DNA from: Clostridia bacterium
Lineage (GTDB): Bacteria; Bacillota; Clostridia; Oscillospirales; Acutalibacteraceae
Reading direction: 5' to 3'
Assembly (NCBI GenBank): GCA_017550105.1
Contig: JAFYLQ010000064.1
Location: 1-64,000, forward strand
DNA length: 64,000 bases
Positions within the stretch are counted from its first letter, which is position 1, and each line of letters starts with the position of its first letter. Below the pieces are notes generated by a model that was not told where the DNA came from, ran no database searches, and saw only the letters and a list, made by a program, of their open reading frames with translations. Below are positions 17,275-26,210 of this stretch, piece by piece. Both the position numbers and the translations under genes were made by a program.

Positions 17275-18705
17275 ATGAATCATATCAGCAAAAAAGAAAA
17301 AATTAATTTCTATGCGGGGCTTTCGGGTCAGAATATGGTCTATTCCCTTGTGGGTGCAAGCTTTTTCACCTACTTTATGACGGATATTGCCATGTTCCCT
17401 GCGGCAGTTGTAACGGTGCTTCTTATTGTTATGAAGGTATGGGATGGTGTAAACGACCCCATTATCGGTTCATTCATCGACAAGCACACCTTCAAAAACG
17501 GTGAAAAACTTCGTCCGTTTTTACGCTATACTCCCCTTCCCGTGGGTGTTTTTTCAGTACTTGTTTTCCTTGTTTTTTCTACGAACGAGGATTTACTGTG
17601 GTTACGTGTGGCGTACTTTATAATTATGTATATCGGTTGGGATATTACCTACACCTTGCAGGACGTTGCCCTGTGGGGTATCACCGCTTCCGTTTCACCC
17701 AACGGTGACGAGCGTGACAGCTTCGTTAAGTGGGCACGTACCATCGGCTCCTGTGTGTTCGGTATTTTCAGTTCCATCATTCCTATGATAATAGAAATGG
17801 TAGCCAATGCCACAAAGAGTAAAATGGCTACCGTTACCCTTGTTTTTGCGGTTATTTTCGGTATGGGCGGCGCAATGCTCAGCATAAGAGCCTACAAGGC
17901 GCAGGAGCGTGTAATTGTTCCCCCTAAGCAGAAGCAGAAATCAATGCTTGAAAGCTTTTCGCTTTTGTTCAAAAACAAGATGCTTATGCTCGTTACCCTT
18001 TCAAACCTTTTCGGTGCATTGGGCTTCGGCGGAAACCTTGCAACATATTTCTTCAAGTACAAGCTTCCTACGGATTTCCTCGGTGAAAACAGCATTATAG
18101 GTGCTTTGGGAATTACAACTATTTACTGGGCTATTACCGTTGGTCCTCAGTTCATAGGTATGGTTTTTGCAGATAAATTAAAGAAAATCTGCAGAGGTCA
18201 CGTAAACGTGCTTATTTTTGCGCAGGTGTGCAACATCGTCACAAAGGTTGCCGCCTTCCTTATAGGCTTCGAGGGTGCAAACCTTCTTATAGGTATGGCT
18301 ATTCTTGCAATAGGCAGTATTCCCATGGGTGCAATAAGCATTGCACAGACCTCCGTTTTCTGCGACAGTATTGACTATATGGAATGGAAAACAGGCAAGC
18401 GTATGGAGGGTGTTACCTTCTCAATGCAGACCTTCTTTACAAAGGTTTCAAGCGGTATTACAGGCGGGCTTACAACCCTCTCGCTTTCACTTATCGGCTA
18501 CAAGGCAATTGACGACAGTGCAAAGGTATTCATCGGCACACAAAGTGCGGCATTTGAAACCTGGATATGGCCATTGTTTATGCTCACCCCCGTAATTGCA
18601 AGTATCCTTTATATAATCCCCTTGCTTTTCATAAGATACTCCCCCGAAAAAAGAGCACAGGTTGAAAAAGACCTTGCCGAAAGAAGAGCGGAAAACAATG
18701 CATAA
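17275..18705 (+). CDS. GPH-family glycoside:cation symporter (MFS)
   Basis: 476 aa with about 12 hydrophobic segments. Hallmarks of the melibiose-carrier/GPH family: YFMTDIAMFPA in the first helices, VWDGVNDPIIGSFIDKHTF (the loop 2-3 signature with the charged D/N residues), and later SIDYMEWKTGKRMEGVTF, the conserved loop 10-11 motif. It imports a glycoside or oligosaccharide with Na+ or H+. Placed beside two GH38 proteins and a HAD phosphatase, a mannoside substrate is the natural inference. The ribosome site is poor (CGGGTG), and a terminator built from repeat sequence follows the stop. Confidence 0.92.
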   Translation: MNHISKKEKINFYAGLSGQNMVYSLVGASFFTYFMTDIAMFPAAVVTVLLIVMKVWDGVNDPIIGSFIDKHTFKNGEKLRPFLRYTPLPVGVFSVLVFLVFSTNEDLLWLRVAYFIIMYIGWDITYTLQDVALWGITASVSPNGDERDSFVKWARTIGSCVFGIFSSIIPMIIEMVANATKSKMATVTLVFAVIFGMGGAMLSIRAYKAQERVIVPPKQKQKSMLESFSLLFKNKMLMLVTLSNLFGALGFGGNLATYFFKYKLPTDFLGENSIIGALGITTIYWAITVGPQFIGMVFADKLKKICRGHVNVLIFAQVCNIVTKVAAFLIGFEGANLLIGMAILAIGSIPMGAISIAQTSVFCDSIDYMEWKTGKRMEGVTFSMQTFFTKVSSGITGGLTTLSLSLIGYKAIDDSAKVFIGTQSAAFETWIWPLFMLTPVIASILYIIPLLFIRYSPEKRAQVEKDLAERRAENNA

Positions 18706-18723
18706 TTCGTAATGCGTAATTCG

Positions 18724-18766
18724 TAATGCGTAATTCGTAATTATTCGGATTACGCATTATTTTTTC
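18724..18766 (+). terminator. Terminator formed by a GCGTAAT repeat array
   Basis: Tandem AATGCGTAATTCGT units after the symporter gene pair with a downstream inverted copy: TAATGCGTAAT (18724-18734) with ATTACGCATTA (18749-18759), followed by seven T. A repeat module has apparently become the terminator. Confidence 0.7.
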
Positions 18767-18841
18767 TAAAAACTGATTTACTTGTAAAAATCTTTGTGTT
18801 AATATATGTATAATTATGTAAATCGGAAAGGATTTTCAATT

Positions 18842-19837
18842 ATGTTACTTGACAAAACACTTTATATTCCCGACTTGGGTGAGGTTGGTGTGGACAGTGG
18901 CTTCCACCTTCTTCCCGCAACCGAGGACGGAAAATTCGTAGCAGGTAAAAACGGCGTTGAATTCGTGGTTGCCACAGGCGACCAGAAGGTTGAGTTTGTG
19001 TCCTTCGGCACTCACACACTCGCTTGTGTTAAGTCCGCTATTGCGTACCCCGTTTACTACCCCGTTGCACCCGTTAAAACCGAGTACCCCTTAAAGGCTG
19101 TGCTTATGGACCTTGACGGCACAACAGTACGCAGTGAGGAATTCTGGATCTGGATTATCGAAATGACAACTGCAAGTATGCTCGGTAACCCCAAATTCCA
19201 GCTTGAGGAAGCAGATATTCCCTTCGTTTCAGGTCACTCTGTTTCAGAGCACCTTCAGTATTGTATCGACAAATACTGCCCCGGTGAATCTCTTGAAAAG
19301 GCTCGTAACTTCTACTTTGAGCACACCCACAGAGAAATGGAAGAAATTATGGCAGGCAGAGGTAAGGACGGTGCCTTCACCCCCACAGAGGGCGTTAAGG
19401 ATTTCCTTTACGAATTAAAGGATATGGGCATTAAAATCGGTCTTGTTACCTCAGGTCTTTACGAAAAGGCTTGGCCCGAAATTCTTTCTGCATTCAAGAC
19501 CCTTGGTATGGGCGACCCCAAGGATTTCTACGATGCAATTATTTCTGCAGGCTTCCCCTTAAGAAAGGGTAGCGTTGGTACTCTCGGTGAGCTTTCACCA
19601 AAGCCCCATCCCTGGCTTTACAGCGAAACCTCAATCGTTGGTTTAGGCGAGGCTTTTGCAGACAGAAACCACGTTGTAGGTATTGAGGATAGCGGTGCAG
19701 GTGCTTGCTCAGTAAGACTTGCAGGTTACACCACCATCGGTATTGCAGGCGGCAATATTGAATCAAGCGGTACAAAAGCCGTTTGCTCACACTTCTGCCA
19801 GAACTTTGAAGAAATAATGAAAATTATAAAAGGCTAA
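18842..19837 (+). CDS. HAD-superfamily phosphatase with N-terminal extension
   Basis: 331 aa from ATG 18842, chosen because AAAGGA lies 9 bases upstream. Residues about 1-80 are a beta-rich extension of unknown type. The HAD domain begins at LMDLDGTTV (nucleophile D90, acid/base D92), then IGLVTSGLY (motif II), a conserved lysine region around LSPKPHPW, and GIEDSGAGACSVRLAG (motif IV), the arrangement of beta-phosphoglucomutase-like subfamily I enzymes. It probably acts on a sugar phosphate in the cytoplasm. It is 16 bp upstream of the GH38 gene on the same strand, so a role in mannose-derivative handling is inferred. Confidence 0.85.
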   Translation: MLLDKTLYIPDLGEVGVDSGFHLLPATEDGKFVAGKNGVEFVVATGDQKVEFVSFGTHTLACVKSAIAYPVYYPVAPVKTEYPLKAVLMDLDGTTVRSEEFWIWIIEMTTASMLGNPKFQLEEADIPFVSGHSVSEHLQYCIDKYCPGESLEKARNFYFEHTHREMEEIMAGRGKDGAFTPTEGVKDFLYELKDMGIKIGLVTSGLYEKAWPEILSAFKTLGMGDPKDFYDAIISAGFPLRKGSVGTLGELSPKPHPWLYSETSIVGLGEAFADRNHVVGIEDSGAGACSVRLAGYTTIGIAGGNIESSGTKAVCSHFCQNFEEIMKIIKG

Positions 19838-19853
19838 GGAGGTAAAATGTACT

Positions 19854-22709
19854 ATGGAAAACAAAGATAAAATCCAGTGTCATTTTATATCAAACACCCA
19901 TTGGGACAGAGAATGGCGTTTTTCTGCTCGCAGAACACAGTATATGTTAGGCTATATGCTTGATATGCTCCTCGACATTCTTGATAAAAATCCCGATTAC
20001 AAGCATTTCCACCTTGACTCACAGACAATGCCCATTCAGGATTATCTTGAGGTTTATCCCGAAAAGAAGGAAAAGCTTCAGAAATACATAAAAGAGGGCA
20101 GAATTGCCGTTGGTCCCTGGTTCTGTCTTCCCGACGAGTTCACCGTTGGTAGCGAGGCACTTATCCGTAACCTTCTTTTAGGTCACAAAATCGGTAAGGA
20201 AATGGGCGGCATCAGCAAAACAGGCTACTCACCCTTCGGTTGGGGTCAGATTTCTCAGTTTCCTCAGATTTACGACGGCTTCGGCATTCACTTTGCTTCA
20301 TTCTACCGTGGTATTAACGAGTACAAGGCTCCTAAGTCAGAATTCTTCTGGGAAAGCCCCGACGGAACCCGCATTTATGCATCCCGTCTTGCTAAGCGTC
20401 CCCGTTACAATATCTGGTACGTTGTTCAGCGTCCCGTTTACTTTAATCAGACCGATGAAAACAACCGTGATATGCTTTGGAACGACAACAACGGTGTGTT
20501 CAAGCTTATCGACAGAGATTGGAAGCTCGACTATCAGTACACACATCCCTTCTTTGAATATCACAAAGAAAACGTTAAAGCCCGTGCAGAGCAGGCTATG
20601 AAGGAGCAGGACAACGACTGGACAACAAACCACCGTTTCTGGTCAATCGGTCACGACTCATCCTGCCCCGACGAGCGTGAGGTTGAGCTTGTTAAGGACC
20701 TTAACGATTCACTTCCCGAGGCAGAGGTTTTCCACAGCACTCTTAAAGAGATGGAGCAGGGCATCATCGACAACTTCAAAGCAGACTCACCCGTGCTTAA
20801 GGGCGAAATGCGTGACCCCTACACAAAGGGTAGCGTAAGTGAGCTTTGCGGTTGGATTCTTTCTGCAAGAACCTACATCAAGCAGGAAAACTTCGACACA
20901 GAGCGTCGCCTTATTAACTACGCAGAGCCCATGGCAATCTTTGCGGCTCTTTCAGGTGCTCCCTACTCACGTAACTTTATCGACCTCTCTTACAACTATC
21001 TTCTTCAGAACCACGGCCACGACAGTATCGGTGCTTGCGGACGTGACGTTGTTTACGAGGACGTTATGTCACGTTACAGACAGGCAAGAGAGCTTTCAAT
21101 GTGCGTATTTGAACGTGCATTTATGGATATTGCAGGTGACATTAACCTCAAATCCTTCAGCCGTGATGATGCGGCAGTTGTAGTATTCAACCCCGCACCC
21201 TTCAAGAGAAGCGAAACAGTTAACTTAAGACTTGAAATCCCCGCAGAATGGAAGGCAGACAGCTTTGAAATCCTTGACGAGGACGACAACGTTATTAAAT
21301 ATCAGGTTATTTCCACAAATAAGGAAAATGCTCAGATTATCCAGAACCCCAACGATACTGCAAACGTTCTTCACACTCAGCAGTACTACGTTGCGGCTGA
21401 GGTTTACGATATTCCCGCAATGGGCTACAAGACATTTAAGATTCGTCCCCTTTACAACGTTCGTGCAACAACTCCCGTAACACTTGTTAAAACAACAAAC
21501 GTTATGGAAAATGAATATCTTAAGGTTAGCTTCAACCACAACGGTACCTTCAACGTTATCGACAAGGAAACAGGCAAGGAATTCAAAAACCTTGGCTACT
21601 TCAAGGATAGCGGTGAAATCGGTAACCCCTGGCAGCACGTTGCACCCGAAATTGACGAAACCTTCACAACCCTCGGTGAGCAGGCTAACGTTACACTTCT
21701 TCGTCACGGTGAATTTGAAACAACCTTCAAAATCACAATGCGTTGGGAGCTTCCCGAAAAACGTGCTTATGACGAAAAGACAAGAAGCGAGCACAAGCTT
21801 CCCAATGATATTGAAAGCCTTGTTACACTTCGTAAGGGCTCAAAATACGTTGAGATTGAAACAACAATCAACAACCGTTGTGAGGACCATTACTTACAGG
21901 TTGCATTCCCCACAGGCATCAAGGCAGAGTTTGCAGATGCACAGGGTCAGTTTGACGTTGTTAAGCGTCCCCTTGCTAAGCCCGACTATTCACTTTATGA
22001 TGAACCGCCCATGACCGAGCATCCTATGAACTCCTTCGTAAGCATCAACGACGGTGTTAACGGTGCAGCACTTCTTAACACAGGTCTTAAGGCTTACGAG
22101 GCAGCGGATGACGAAGACGGTACAGTTTACCTTTCACTTATCCGTGCATATCCCCTTCGTATTTGTGTTACTAAGGATATGCAGAACTACAGCGACTGGG
22201 ATAAGGGTTCACAGTGCATCGGCAAAAATACCTTCCGTTATGCATTTATGCCCCATAAGGGTGACTGGGAAGAAGGCAACGTATGGCAGGAAAGCGAACG
22301 CTTCAACCTTTACCTCACTGCAGGTCAGATTGCTCCCACAGGTCACGGTAAGAATCCTCTTACACATTCATTCCTTGAGCTCAAGGATGAAAACCTCAAC
22401 GTTAGTGCTGTTAAGCTCAGCGAAGACGGTGAAGGCTACATCGTAAGACTTTTCAACCCCTCTGACAAAGCAATTAAGAACGCTATCCGTCTTAACGGCG
22501 GTATCGCTCCCATCGAAAAGGCTCAGTCCCCTGTTGAAAGACAGAGAGCAGAATTTGAGCTTCCCGAGTACACAGGCAAGCCCTGGAAAGAGGTTAAGCT
22601 TGTTACACTTGAAGAGCTCGACAGTGCTCCCCTCACAATTAACGAGGACGGATTTGTTGACTTCGAAATCACAGGCAAAAAGATTCTTACGTTCAAGTTT
22701 ATTGGTTAA
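19854..22709 (+). CDS. GH38-family alpha-mannosidase-like protein with altered nucleophile site
   Basis: 951 aa. GH38 fold markers: SNTHWDREW with zinc ligands H16 and D18, FHLDSQTMPIQDYLEV, EGRIAVGPWF, and FPQIYDGFGI. At the place where active GH38 enzymes carry the nucleophile (P-D-x-F-G), this protein reads SPFGWGQ, so F128 stands where Asp is expected. Mid-section and C-terminal beta domains are complete with no frameshift. It may be a divergent mannosidase using another residue, or a binding or non-hydrolytic homologue. No signal peptide. GGAGG lies 11 bases before the ATG; gap to the HAD gene is 16 bp, so co-transcription is likely. Confidence 0.85.
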   Translation: MENKDKIQCHFISNTHWDREWRFSARRTQYMLGYMLDMLLDILDKNPDYKHFHLDSQTMPIQDYLEVYPEKKEKLQKYIKEGRIAVGPWFCLPDEFTVGSEALIRNLLLGHKIGKEMGGISKTGYSPFGWGQISQFPQIYDGFGIHFASFYRGINEYKAPKSEFFWESPDGTRIYASRLAKRPRYNIWYVVQRPVYFNQTDENNRDMLWNDNNGVFKLIDRDWKLDYQYTHPFFEYHKENVKARAEQAMKEQDNDWTTNHRFWSIGHDSSCPDEREVELVKDLNDSLPEAEVFHSTLKEMEQGIIDNFKADSPVLKGEMRDPYTKGSVSELCGWILSARTYIKQENFDTERRLINYAEPMAIFAALSGAPYSRNFIDLSYNYLLQNHGHDSIGACGRDVVYEDVMSRYRQARELSMCVFERAFMDIAGDINLKSFSRDDAAVVVFNPAPFKRSETVNLRLEIPAEWKADSFEILDEDDNVIKYQVISTNKENAQIIQNPNDTANVLHTQQYYVAAEVYDIPAMGYKTFKIRPLYNVRATTPVTLVKTTNVMENEYLKVSFNHNGTFNVIDKETGKEFKNLGYFKDSGEIGNPWQHVAPEIDETFTTLGEQANVTLLRHGEFETTFKITMRWELPEKRAYDEKTRSEHKLPNDIESLVTLRKGSKYVEIETTINNRCEDHYLQVAFPTGIKAEFADAQGQFDVVKRPLAKPDYSLYDEPPMTEHPMNSFVSINDGVNGAALLNTGLKAYEAADDEDGTVYLSLIRAYPLRICVTKDMQNYSDWDKGSQCIGKNTFRYAFMPHKGDWEEGNVWQESERFNLYLTAGQIAPTGHGKNPLTHSFLELKDENLNVSAVKLSEDGEGYIVRLFNPSDKAIKNAIRLNGGIAPIEKAQSPVERQRAEFELPEYTGKPWKEVKLVTLEELDSAPLTINEDGFVDFEITGKKILTFKFIG

Positions 22710-22718
22710 TTACAATTC

Positions 22719-22757
22719 AAAAGAACCTTGTCTTAACGGCAAGGTTCTTTTATTATT
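22719..22757 (+). terminator. Intrinsic terminator after the second GH38 gene
   Basis: AAAAGAACCTTG (22719-22730) pairs with CAAGGTTCTTTT (22740-22751) and is followed by a T-rich tract. Confidence 0.85.
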
Positions 22758-22761
22758 TATA

Positions 22762-22790
22762 TTGAAAAAACTATAATTAAGTGATATATT
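22762..22790 (+). promoter_or_regulatory. Promoter upstream of nth
   Basis: TTGAAA (22762-22767), 17-bp spacer, TATATT (22785-22790), about 45 nt before the nth ATG and directly after the preceding terminator. Confidence 0.65.
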
Positions 22791-22836
22791 TATAGTATAT
22801 ATGCTTTAATTTAGTAATATTTATTGAGGTAAGCCT

Positions 22837-23466
22837 ATGACAAAGAAAGAACGGGCTTTAAAGGTCTGTGAATTATTAAAAATCGACTATCCCGATGCGG
22901 TATGTCAGTTGAATGCCGAAACACCATTTCAGTTGCTTGTGGCAACACGACTTTCGGCACAATGCACCGACGCTCGGGTTAACCTTGTAACACCCGATTT
23001 ATTTAAAAAATATCCTACGGAAAACGAGCTTGCCGAGGCTCAAATTGAGGACGTTGAACGCCTCATTCACTCCTGTGGCTTTTACCACGGCAAGGCAAGG
23101 GATTTAGTGGGTATGGCTAAAGCCGTAAGGGATACCTACAACGGCGTTTTGCCCGACAGTATTGAGGAGCTGACAAAGCTACCCGGTGTTGGTCGCAAAA
23201 CCGCCAACCTTATTATGGGTGACGTTTATAAGAAGCCCGCAGTGGTTGCGGATACTCATTTAATACGAATAACCAATCTATTGGGGCTTGTTAATTCCAA
23301 GGACCCAAAAAAGGTTGAGCTTGAACTCAAAAAAATTCTGCCGCCCGAGGAAAGCAACGATTTCTGCCACAGAGTCGTCCTTCACGGCAGAGCGGTCTGC
23401 ATTGCAAGACGACCCAAATGTGACGTGTGTAATTTAAAAGAAGCTTGTAAATCATACAAAAAGTGA
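22837..23466 (+). CDS. nth: Endonuclease III (base-excision repair DNA glycosylase/AP lyase)
   Basis: 209 aa, standard length. The helix-hairpin-helix LPGVGRKTANLIMG carries the catalytic lysine, and VVADTHLIRITN holds the catalytic aspartate. The C-terminus ends with the 4Fe-4S cluster pattern C-x6-C-x2-C-x5-C (CIARRPKCDVCNLKEAC). It excises oxidised pyrimidines and cleaves AP sites. It begins a long plus-strand run reaching mtnN at 31255 with small gaps or overlaps, although its functional link to the following lipoprotein is unclear. ATG is preceded by GAGG. Confidence 0.97.
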   Translation: MTKKERALKVCELLKIDYPDAVCQLNAETPFQLLVATRLSAQCTDARVNLVTPDLFKKYPTENELAEAQIEDVERLIHSCGFYHGKARDLVGMAKAVRDTYNGVLPDSIEELTKLPGVGRKTANLIMGDVYKKPAVVADTHLIRITNLLGLVNSKDPKKVELELKKILPPEESNDFCHRVVLHGRAVCIARRPKCDVCNLKEACKSYKK

Positions 23467-23482
23467 TTGCGGAGGGAAAGAT

Positions 23483-25069
23483 ATGAAAAAACTTATCAGC
23501 ATAATTGTTATTTGTGCTTTACTTTTATCTTTGGGGGCATGCTCCTTAAGCGGTAACAACACAAAATTTACAATCGGTGTGCTTGACTCGGTTGTTGTTC
23601 TTGACCCCTTATTTGCAGATAACAGTAGCGAAAAAATTGTTGCTTCAAACTGCTTCGAGGGTCTTTTACGCTTTGACGGTGAGGGTAAAATTGACTTAGC
23701 GGGTGCTACCGCCTACACCACCGACAAAACCGCTTTAAAATACACCTTTAAGCTTAATCCCGATGCAGTATGGTTTGTTTCAGACGGTGCCGCAACACTT
23801 ATGGAAAGCTCAGGTCTTACGGATTTTGATGCAAGAATTACCGCAGATGACTACATACACGGCATAGAGCGTTTTGTTCTTAACAGTGACGACGAGCTTC
23901 TTGCAATCAAGGGCGCTTTTGATTATCAGAACGGTAAAACAGAAAAAATCGAAGGATTAAAAGCAGTTGATGATTTCACCCTTGAAATAACCCTTTCAAA
24001 AATCGACGTAGATTTCCTTTACAAATTAGCGTCACTCCCCGTTTATCCCTGTGACAAGGCTTTTGCAGATGCTCTTGATTCAATTTTCTGCTCAACACCC
24101 ACCACAACCCTTTACAACGGACCCTATTACGTAAAGGAAAACACACCTGCGGAAACAATTCTTGAAAGAAACCCCGATTACAGCAGTAACATTCAGATTG
24201 GCAACAAAACAATCACACTTTACTCAACAGGTAATGCCAACACCCTTATTTCACGCTTTAACGAGGGCAACTACGACCTTGTTTTAACTCCCGACACAGA
24301 AATTGTTGATGACAAAAAGGCAGTTTCATCATCACCCTCATCAATATGGGGTATCGCATTCAACTGCGAATCCGAAAAGGGTGCAGACGTTAAAATCAGA
24401 AAGCTTCTTACAAGCACTATTGATTACAAAAAAATCACCTTACCCGAATTTGCATTAAGCGAAGCGAAAACCATAATCCCCGGTATCTACGGCATCAACG
24501 ATGACGTTTATGCATCCTTTGAGACCAAAAATGTTACCGCTTCTGCCGCTTCAAAAAAGCCTGTCGATAAGCTTGATGAAATTCTTAAGGAAATGGGCGC
24601 TGATACCCTTACGGTAAGATTCAGCGTTCCCTCCGAAATGGAAAAAACTGCCGAAGCAATTGTAAAAAGCTGGCAGAAGACTTTTGGTGATAAATTAACA
24701 GTTGACCTTGACACCTTCGAATTAAAGGATTTGGATGAGCTTAAGGACCATAGCAACTATGACCTTGCTATTCTTCCCATAACTCCTGAGATGCACACGG
24801 CAACAAGCGTTATAAACGAGTTAAAGGACTTCCCCTGTTACTACACGGATAAAAACATTTCAGCTAAACTCAAAAAGCCTCAGGCAACCTCCGAAAAGGC
24901 TGCAGAGGATTTCTCGGCAATTGAAAAATCAGTAGCACAAAACGGTGTATTCGTACCCTTATTCTATTCAGGCTCAAGCCTTTACCTTGGCAAAAACATT
25001 GAGGGTATGTACGTTGCCGACGGCGGCAATGCCTTGTATTTCTACTCCGGAGTGTTGGTTGAAGAATGA
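23483..25069 (+). CDS. ABC-transporter solute-binding lipoprotein, family 5 type
   Basis: 528 aa. Lipoprotein signal with lipobox LGAC (Cys about residue 20), then a family 5 extracellular solute-binding domain: DPLFADNSSEKIVASNCFEGL, LKYTFKLNPDAVW, the D-D-Y-IHGIERF stretch, SLPVYPC and GPYYVKE are typical of peptide or nickel-binding proteins (OppA/DppA-like). No permease or ATPase genes are adjacent, so it is an orphan component here. Ribosome site GGAGGG; its stop overlaps the next gene by 4 bp (ATGA), indicating translational coupling with the VanZ-like gene. Confidence 0.88.
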   Translation: MKKLISIIVICALLLSLGACSLSGNNTKFTIGVLDSVVVLDPLFADNSSEKIVASNCFEGLLRFDGEGKIDLAGATAYTTDKTALKYTFKLNPDAVWFVSDGAATLMESSGLTDFDARITADDYIHGIERFVLNSDDELLAIKGAFDYQNGKTEKIEGLKAVDDFTLEITLSKIDVDFLYKLASLPVYPCDKAFADALDSIFCSTPTTTLYNGPYYVKENTPAETILERNPDYSSNIQIGNKTITLYSTGNANTLISRFNEGNYDLVLTPDTEIVDDKKAVSSSPSSIWGIAFNCESEKGADVKIRKLLTSTIDYKKITLPEFALSEAKTIIPGIYGINDDVYASFETKNVTASAASKKPVDKLDEILKEMGADTLTVRFSVPSEMEKTAEAIVKSWQKTFGDKLTVDLDTFELKDLDELKDHSNYDLAILPITPEMHTATSVINELKDFPCYYTDKNISAKLKKPQATSEKAAEDFSAIEKSVAQNGVFVPLFYSGSSLYLGKNIEGMYVADGGNALYFYSGVLVEE

Positions 25070-25530
25070 AATTCACAGGAAGTAAAATATACAGGATTTT
25101 TTCAATTCTTGCAGTAATCTCAGTAATGGGCGTAATCTTTTTCCTCTCTGCTCAGAATGGTGAAGAATCCGCCGAAACAAGCAGTTGGGTAATTGATTTT
25201 TTATCCTTGTTTTTTAAGGGCGACTTAGCTCAGGATATTATAAGAACCTTTGCCCATTTTTCAGAATACGGCGTACTCGGTTTTCTGATGTACAACGTGA
25301 TTTATTCCTTTAAAATAAAGCTTGCACCCCTTATTAGCACTGCTCTGTCACTGCTTTACGCCATCAGTGATGAAATTCATCAATATTTCGTTCCTGAAAG
25401 AGCTTGTCAGCCTTCTGATTTAGCCGTGGATTTTTGCGGTATACTATTGGGTACAGCATTAATCGTACTGTTATTCAGATTAATCAACAAAATATCTCTC
25501 AAAAAGAAAAAGGAGAAGCATTATGATTAA
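25066..25530 (+). CDS. VanZ-like family membrane protein
   Basis: 154 aa with four membrane segments. The VanZ family pattern is clear: N-terminal FFLSAQNGEES, then KAHF-equivalent FAHFSEYGVLG, SDEIHQYFVPERACQPSD and a closing VDFCGILLGT. VanZ relatives occur in glycopeptide resistance and in surface-polymer loci, but the biochemical role is unsettled. It overlaps the lipoprotein gene by 4 bp and the acyltransferase gene by 8 bp, so the three are translated together. Confidence 0.9.
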   Translation: MKFTGSKIYRIFSILAVISVMGVIFFLSAQNGEESAETSSWVIDFLSLFFKGDLAQDIIRTFAHFSEYGVLGFLMYNVIYSFKIKLAPLISTALSLLYAISDEIHQYFVPERACQPSDLAVDFCGILLGTALIVLLFRLINKISLKKKKEKHYD

Positions 25531-26209
25531 CAACTCAGAAAGAATCGCAATAATTGAAAAGCTTATTGAAAACGGTGTTCAGATACCCTGTCCCGACGGT
25601 GTTATTATTGAAAGCAACGTTGAAATCGGCAAAGACACGGTTATTATGCCCAACACAGTTTTGCTTGGTGAGGTTAAAATCGGTGCAGATTGTGTTATAG
25701 GGCCTAACTCTTATATCGTTGATTCAACCATCGGCAGCAACACAAAGCTTAATAACACTCAAGCTTATTCCTCCGTGGTTGGCTCGGGAGTTACTGCAGG
25801 ACCCTTCGTTCATATAAGACCTAATTGTAATATTAAGGATAACGTTCACATCGGCAATTTTGTTGAGGTTAAAAACTCCAACGTTGACGAGGGAAGTAAG
25901 CTCCCCCACCTCCTTTATGTTGGTGACTCGGACGTTGGCAAGGACGTTAACTTCGGTTGCGGTTGCGTAACGGTTAACTACGATGGCAGAAATAAATCAC
26001 GTACAACAGTTAAGGACGGTGCATTCATCGGTTGTAACACAAACCTTGTGGCACCCGTTACCGTTGGCGAAAATGCATTCACCGCCGCAGGCTCAACAAT
26101 CACCGAGGACGTGCCCGACAATGCCCTCGCACTTGCAAGAACAAGACAAACAGTAAAGAAAGACTGGGTTACAATAAAGAAACCCTACAAGAGGCAACAC
26201 GTTAAATAA
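25523..26209 (+). CDS. GlmU-type left-handed beta-helix acetyltransferase lacking the uridylyltransferase domain
   Basis: 228 aa. Hexapeptide-repeat protein matching the C-terminal half of GlmU: VEIGKDTVIMPNTVL, GPFVHIRPNCN, HIGNFVEVKNSNVDEGSK, the catalytic-His region LPHLLYVGDSDVG, NFGCGCVTVNYDG and FIGCNTNLVAPVTVG. The N-terminal pyrophosphorylase domain of the usual 450-aa GlmU is absent; the protein begins with a short helix of about 20 residues. It would acetylate glucosamine-1-phosphate, or a related acceptor, but not make UDP-GlcNAc alone. It sits just before pth and mfd, where full-length glmU is found in other Firmicutes. GGAG precedes ATG. Confidence 0.85.
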   Translation: MINNSERIAIIEKLIENGVQIPCPDGVIIESNVEIGKDTVIMPNTVLLGEVKIGADCVIGPNSYIVDSTIGSNTKLNNTQAYSSVVGSGVTAGPFVHIRPNCNIKDNVHIGNFVEVKNSNVDEGSKLPHLLYVGDSDVGKDVNFGCGCVTVNYDGRNKSRTTVKDGAFIGCNTNLVAPVTVGENAFTAAGSTITEDVPDNALALARTRQTVKKDWVTIKKPYKRQHVK

Positions 26210-26210
26210 T

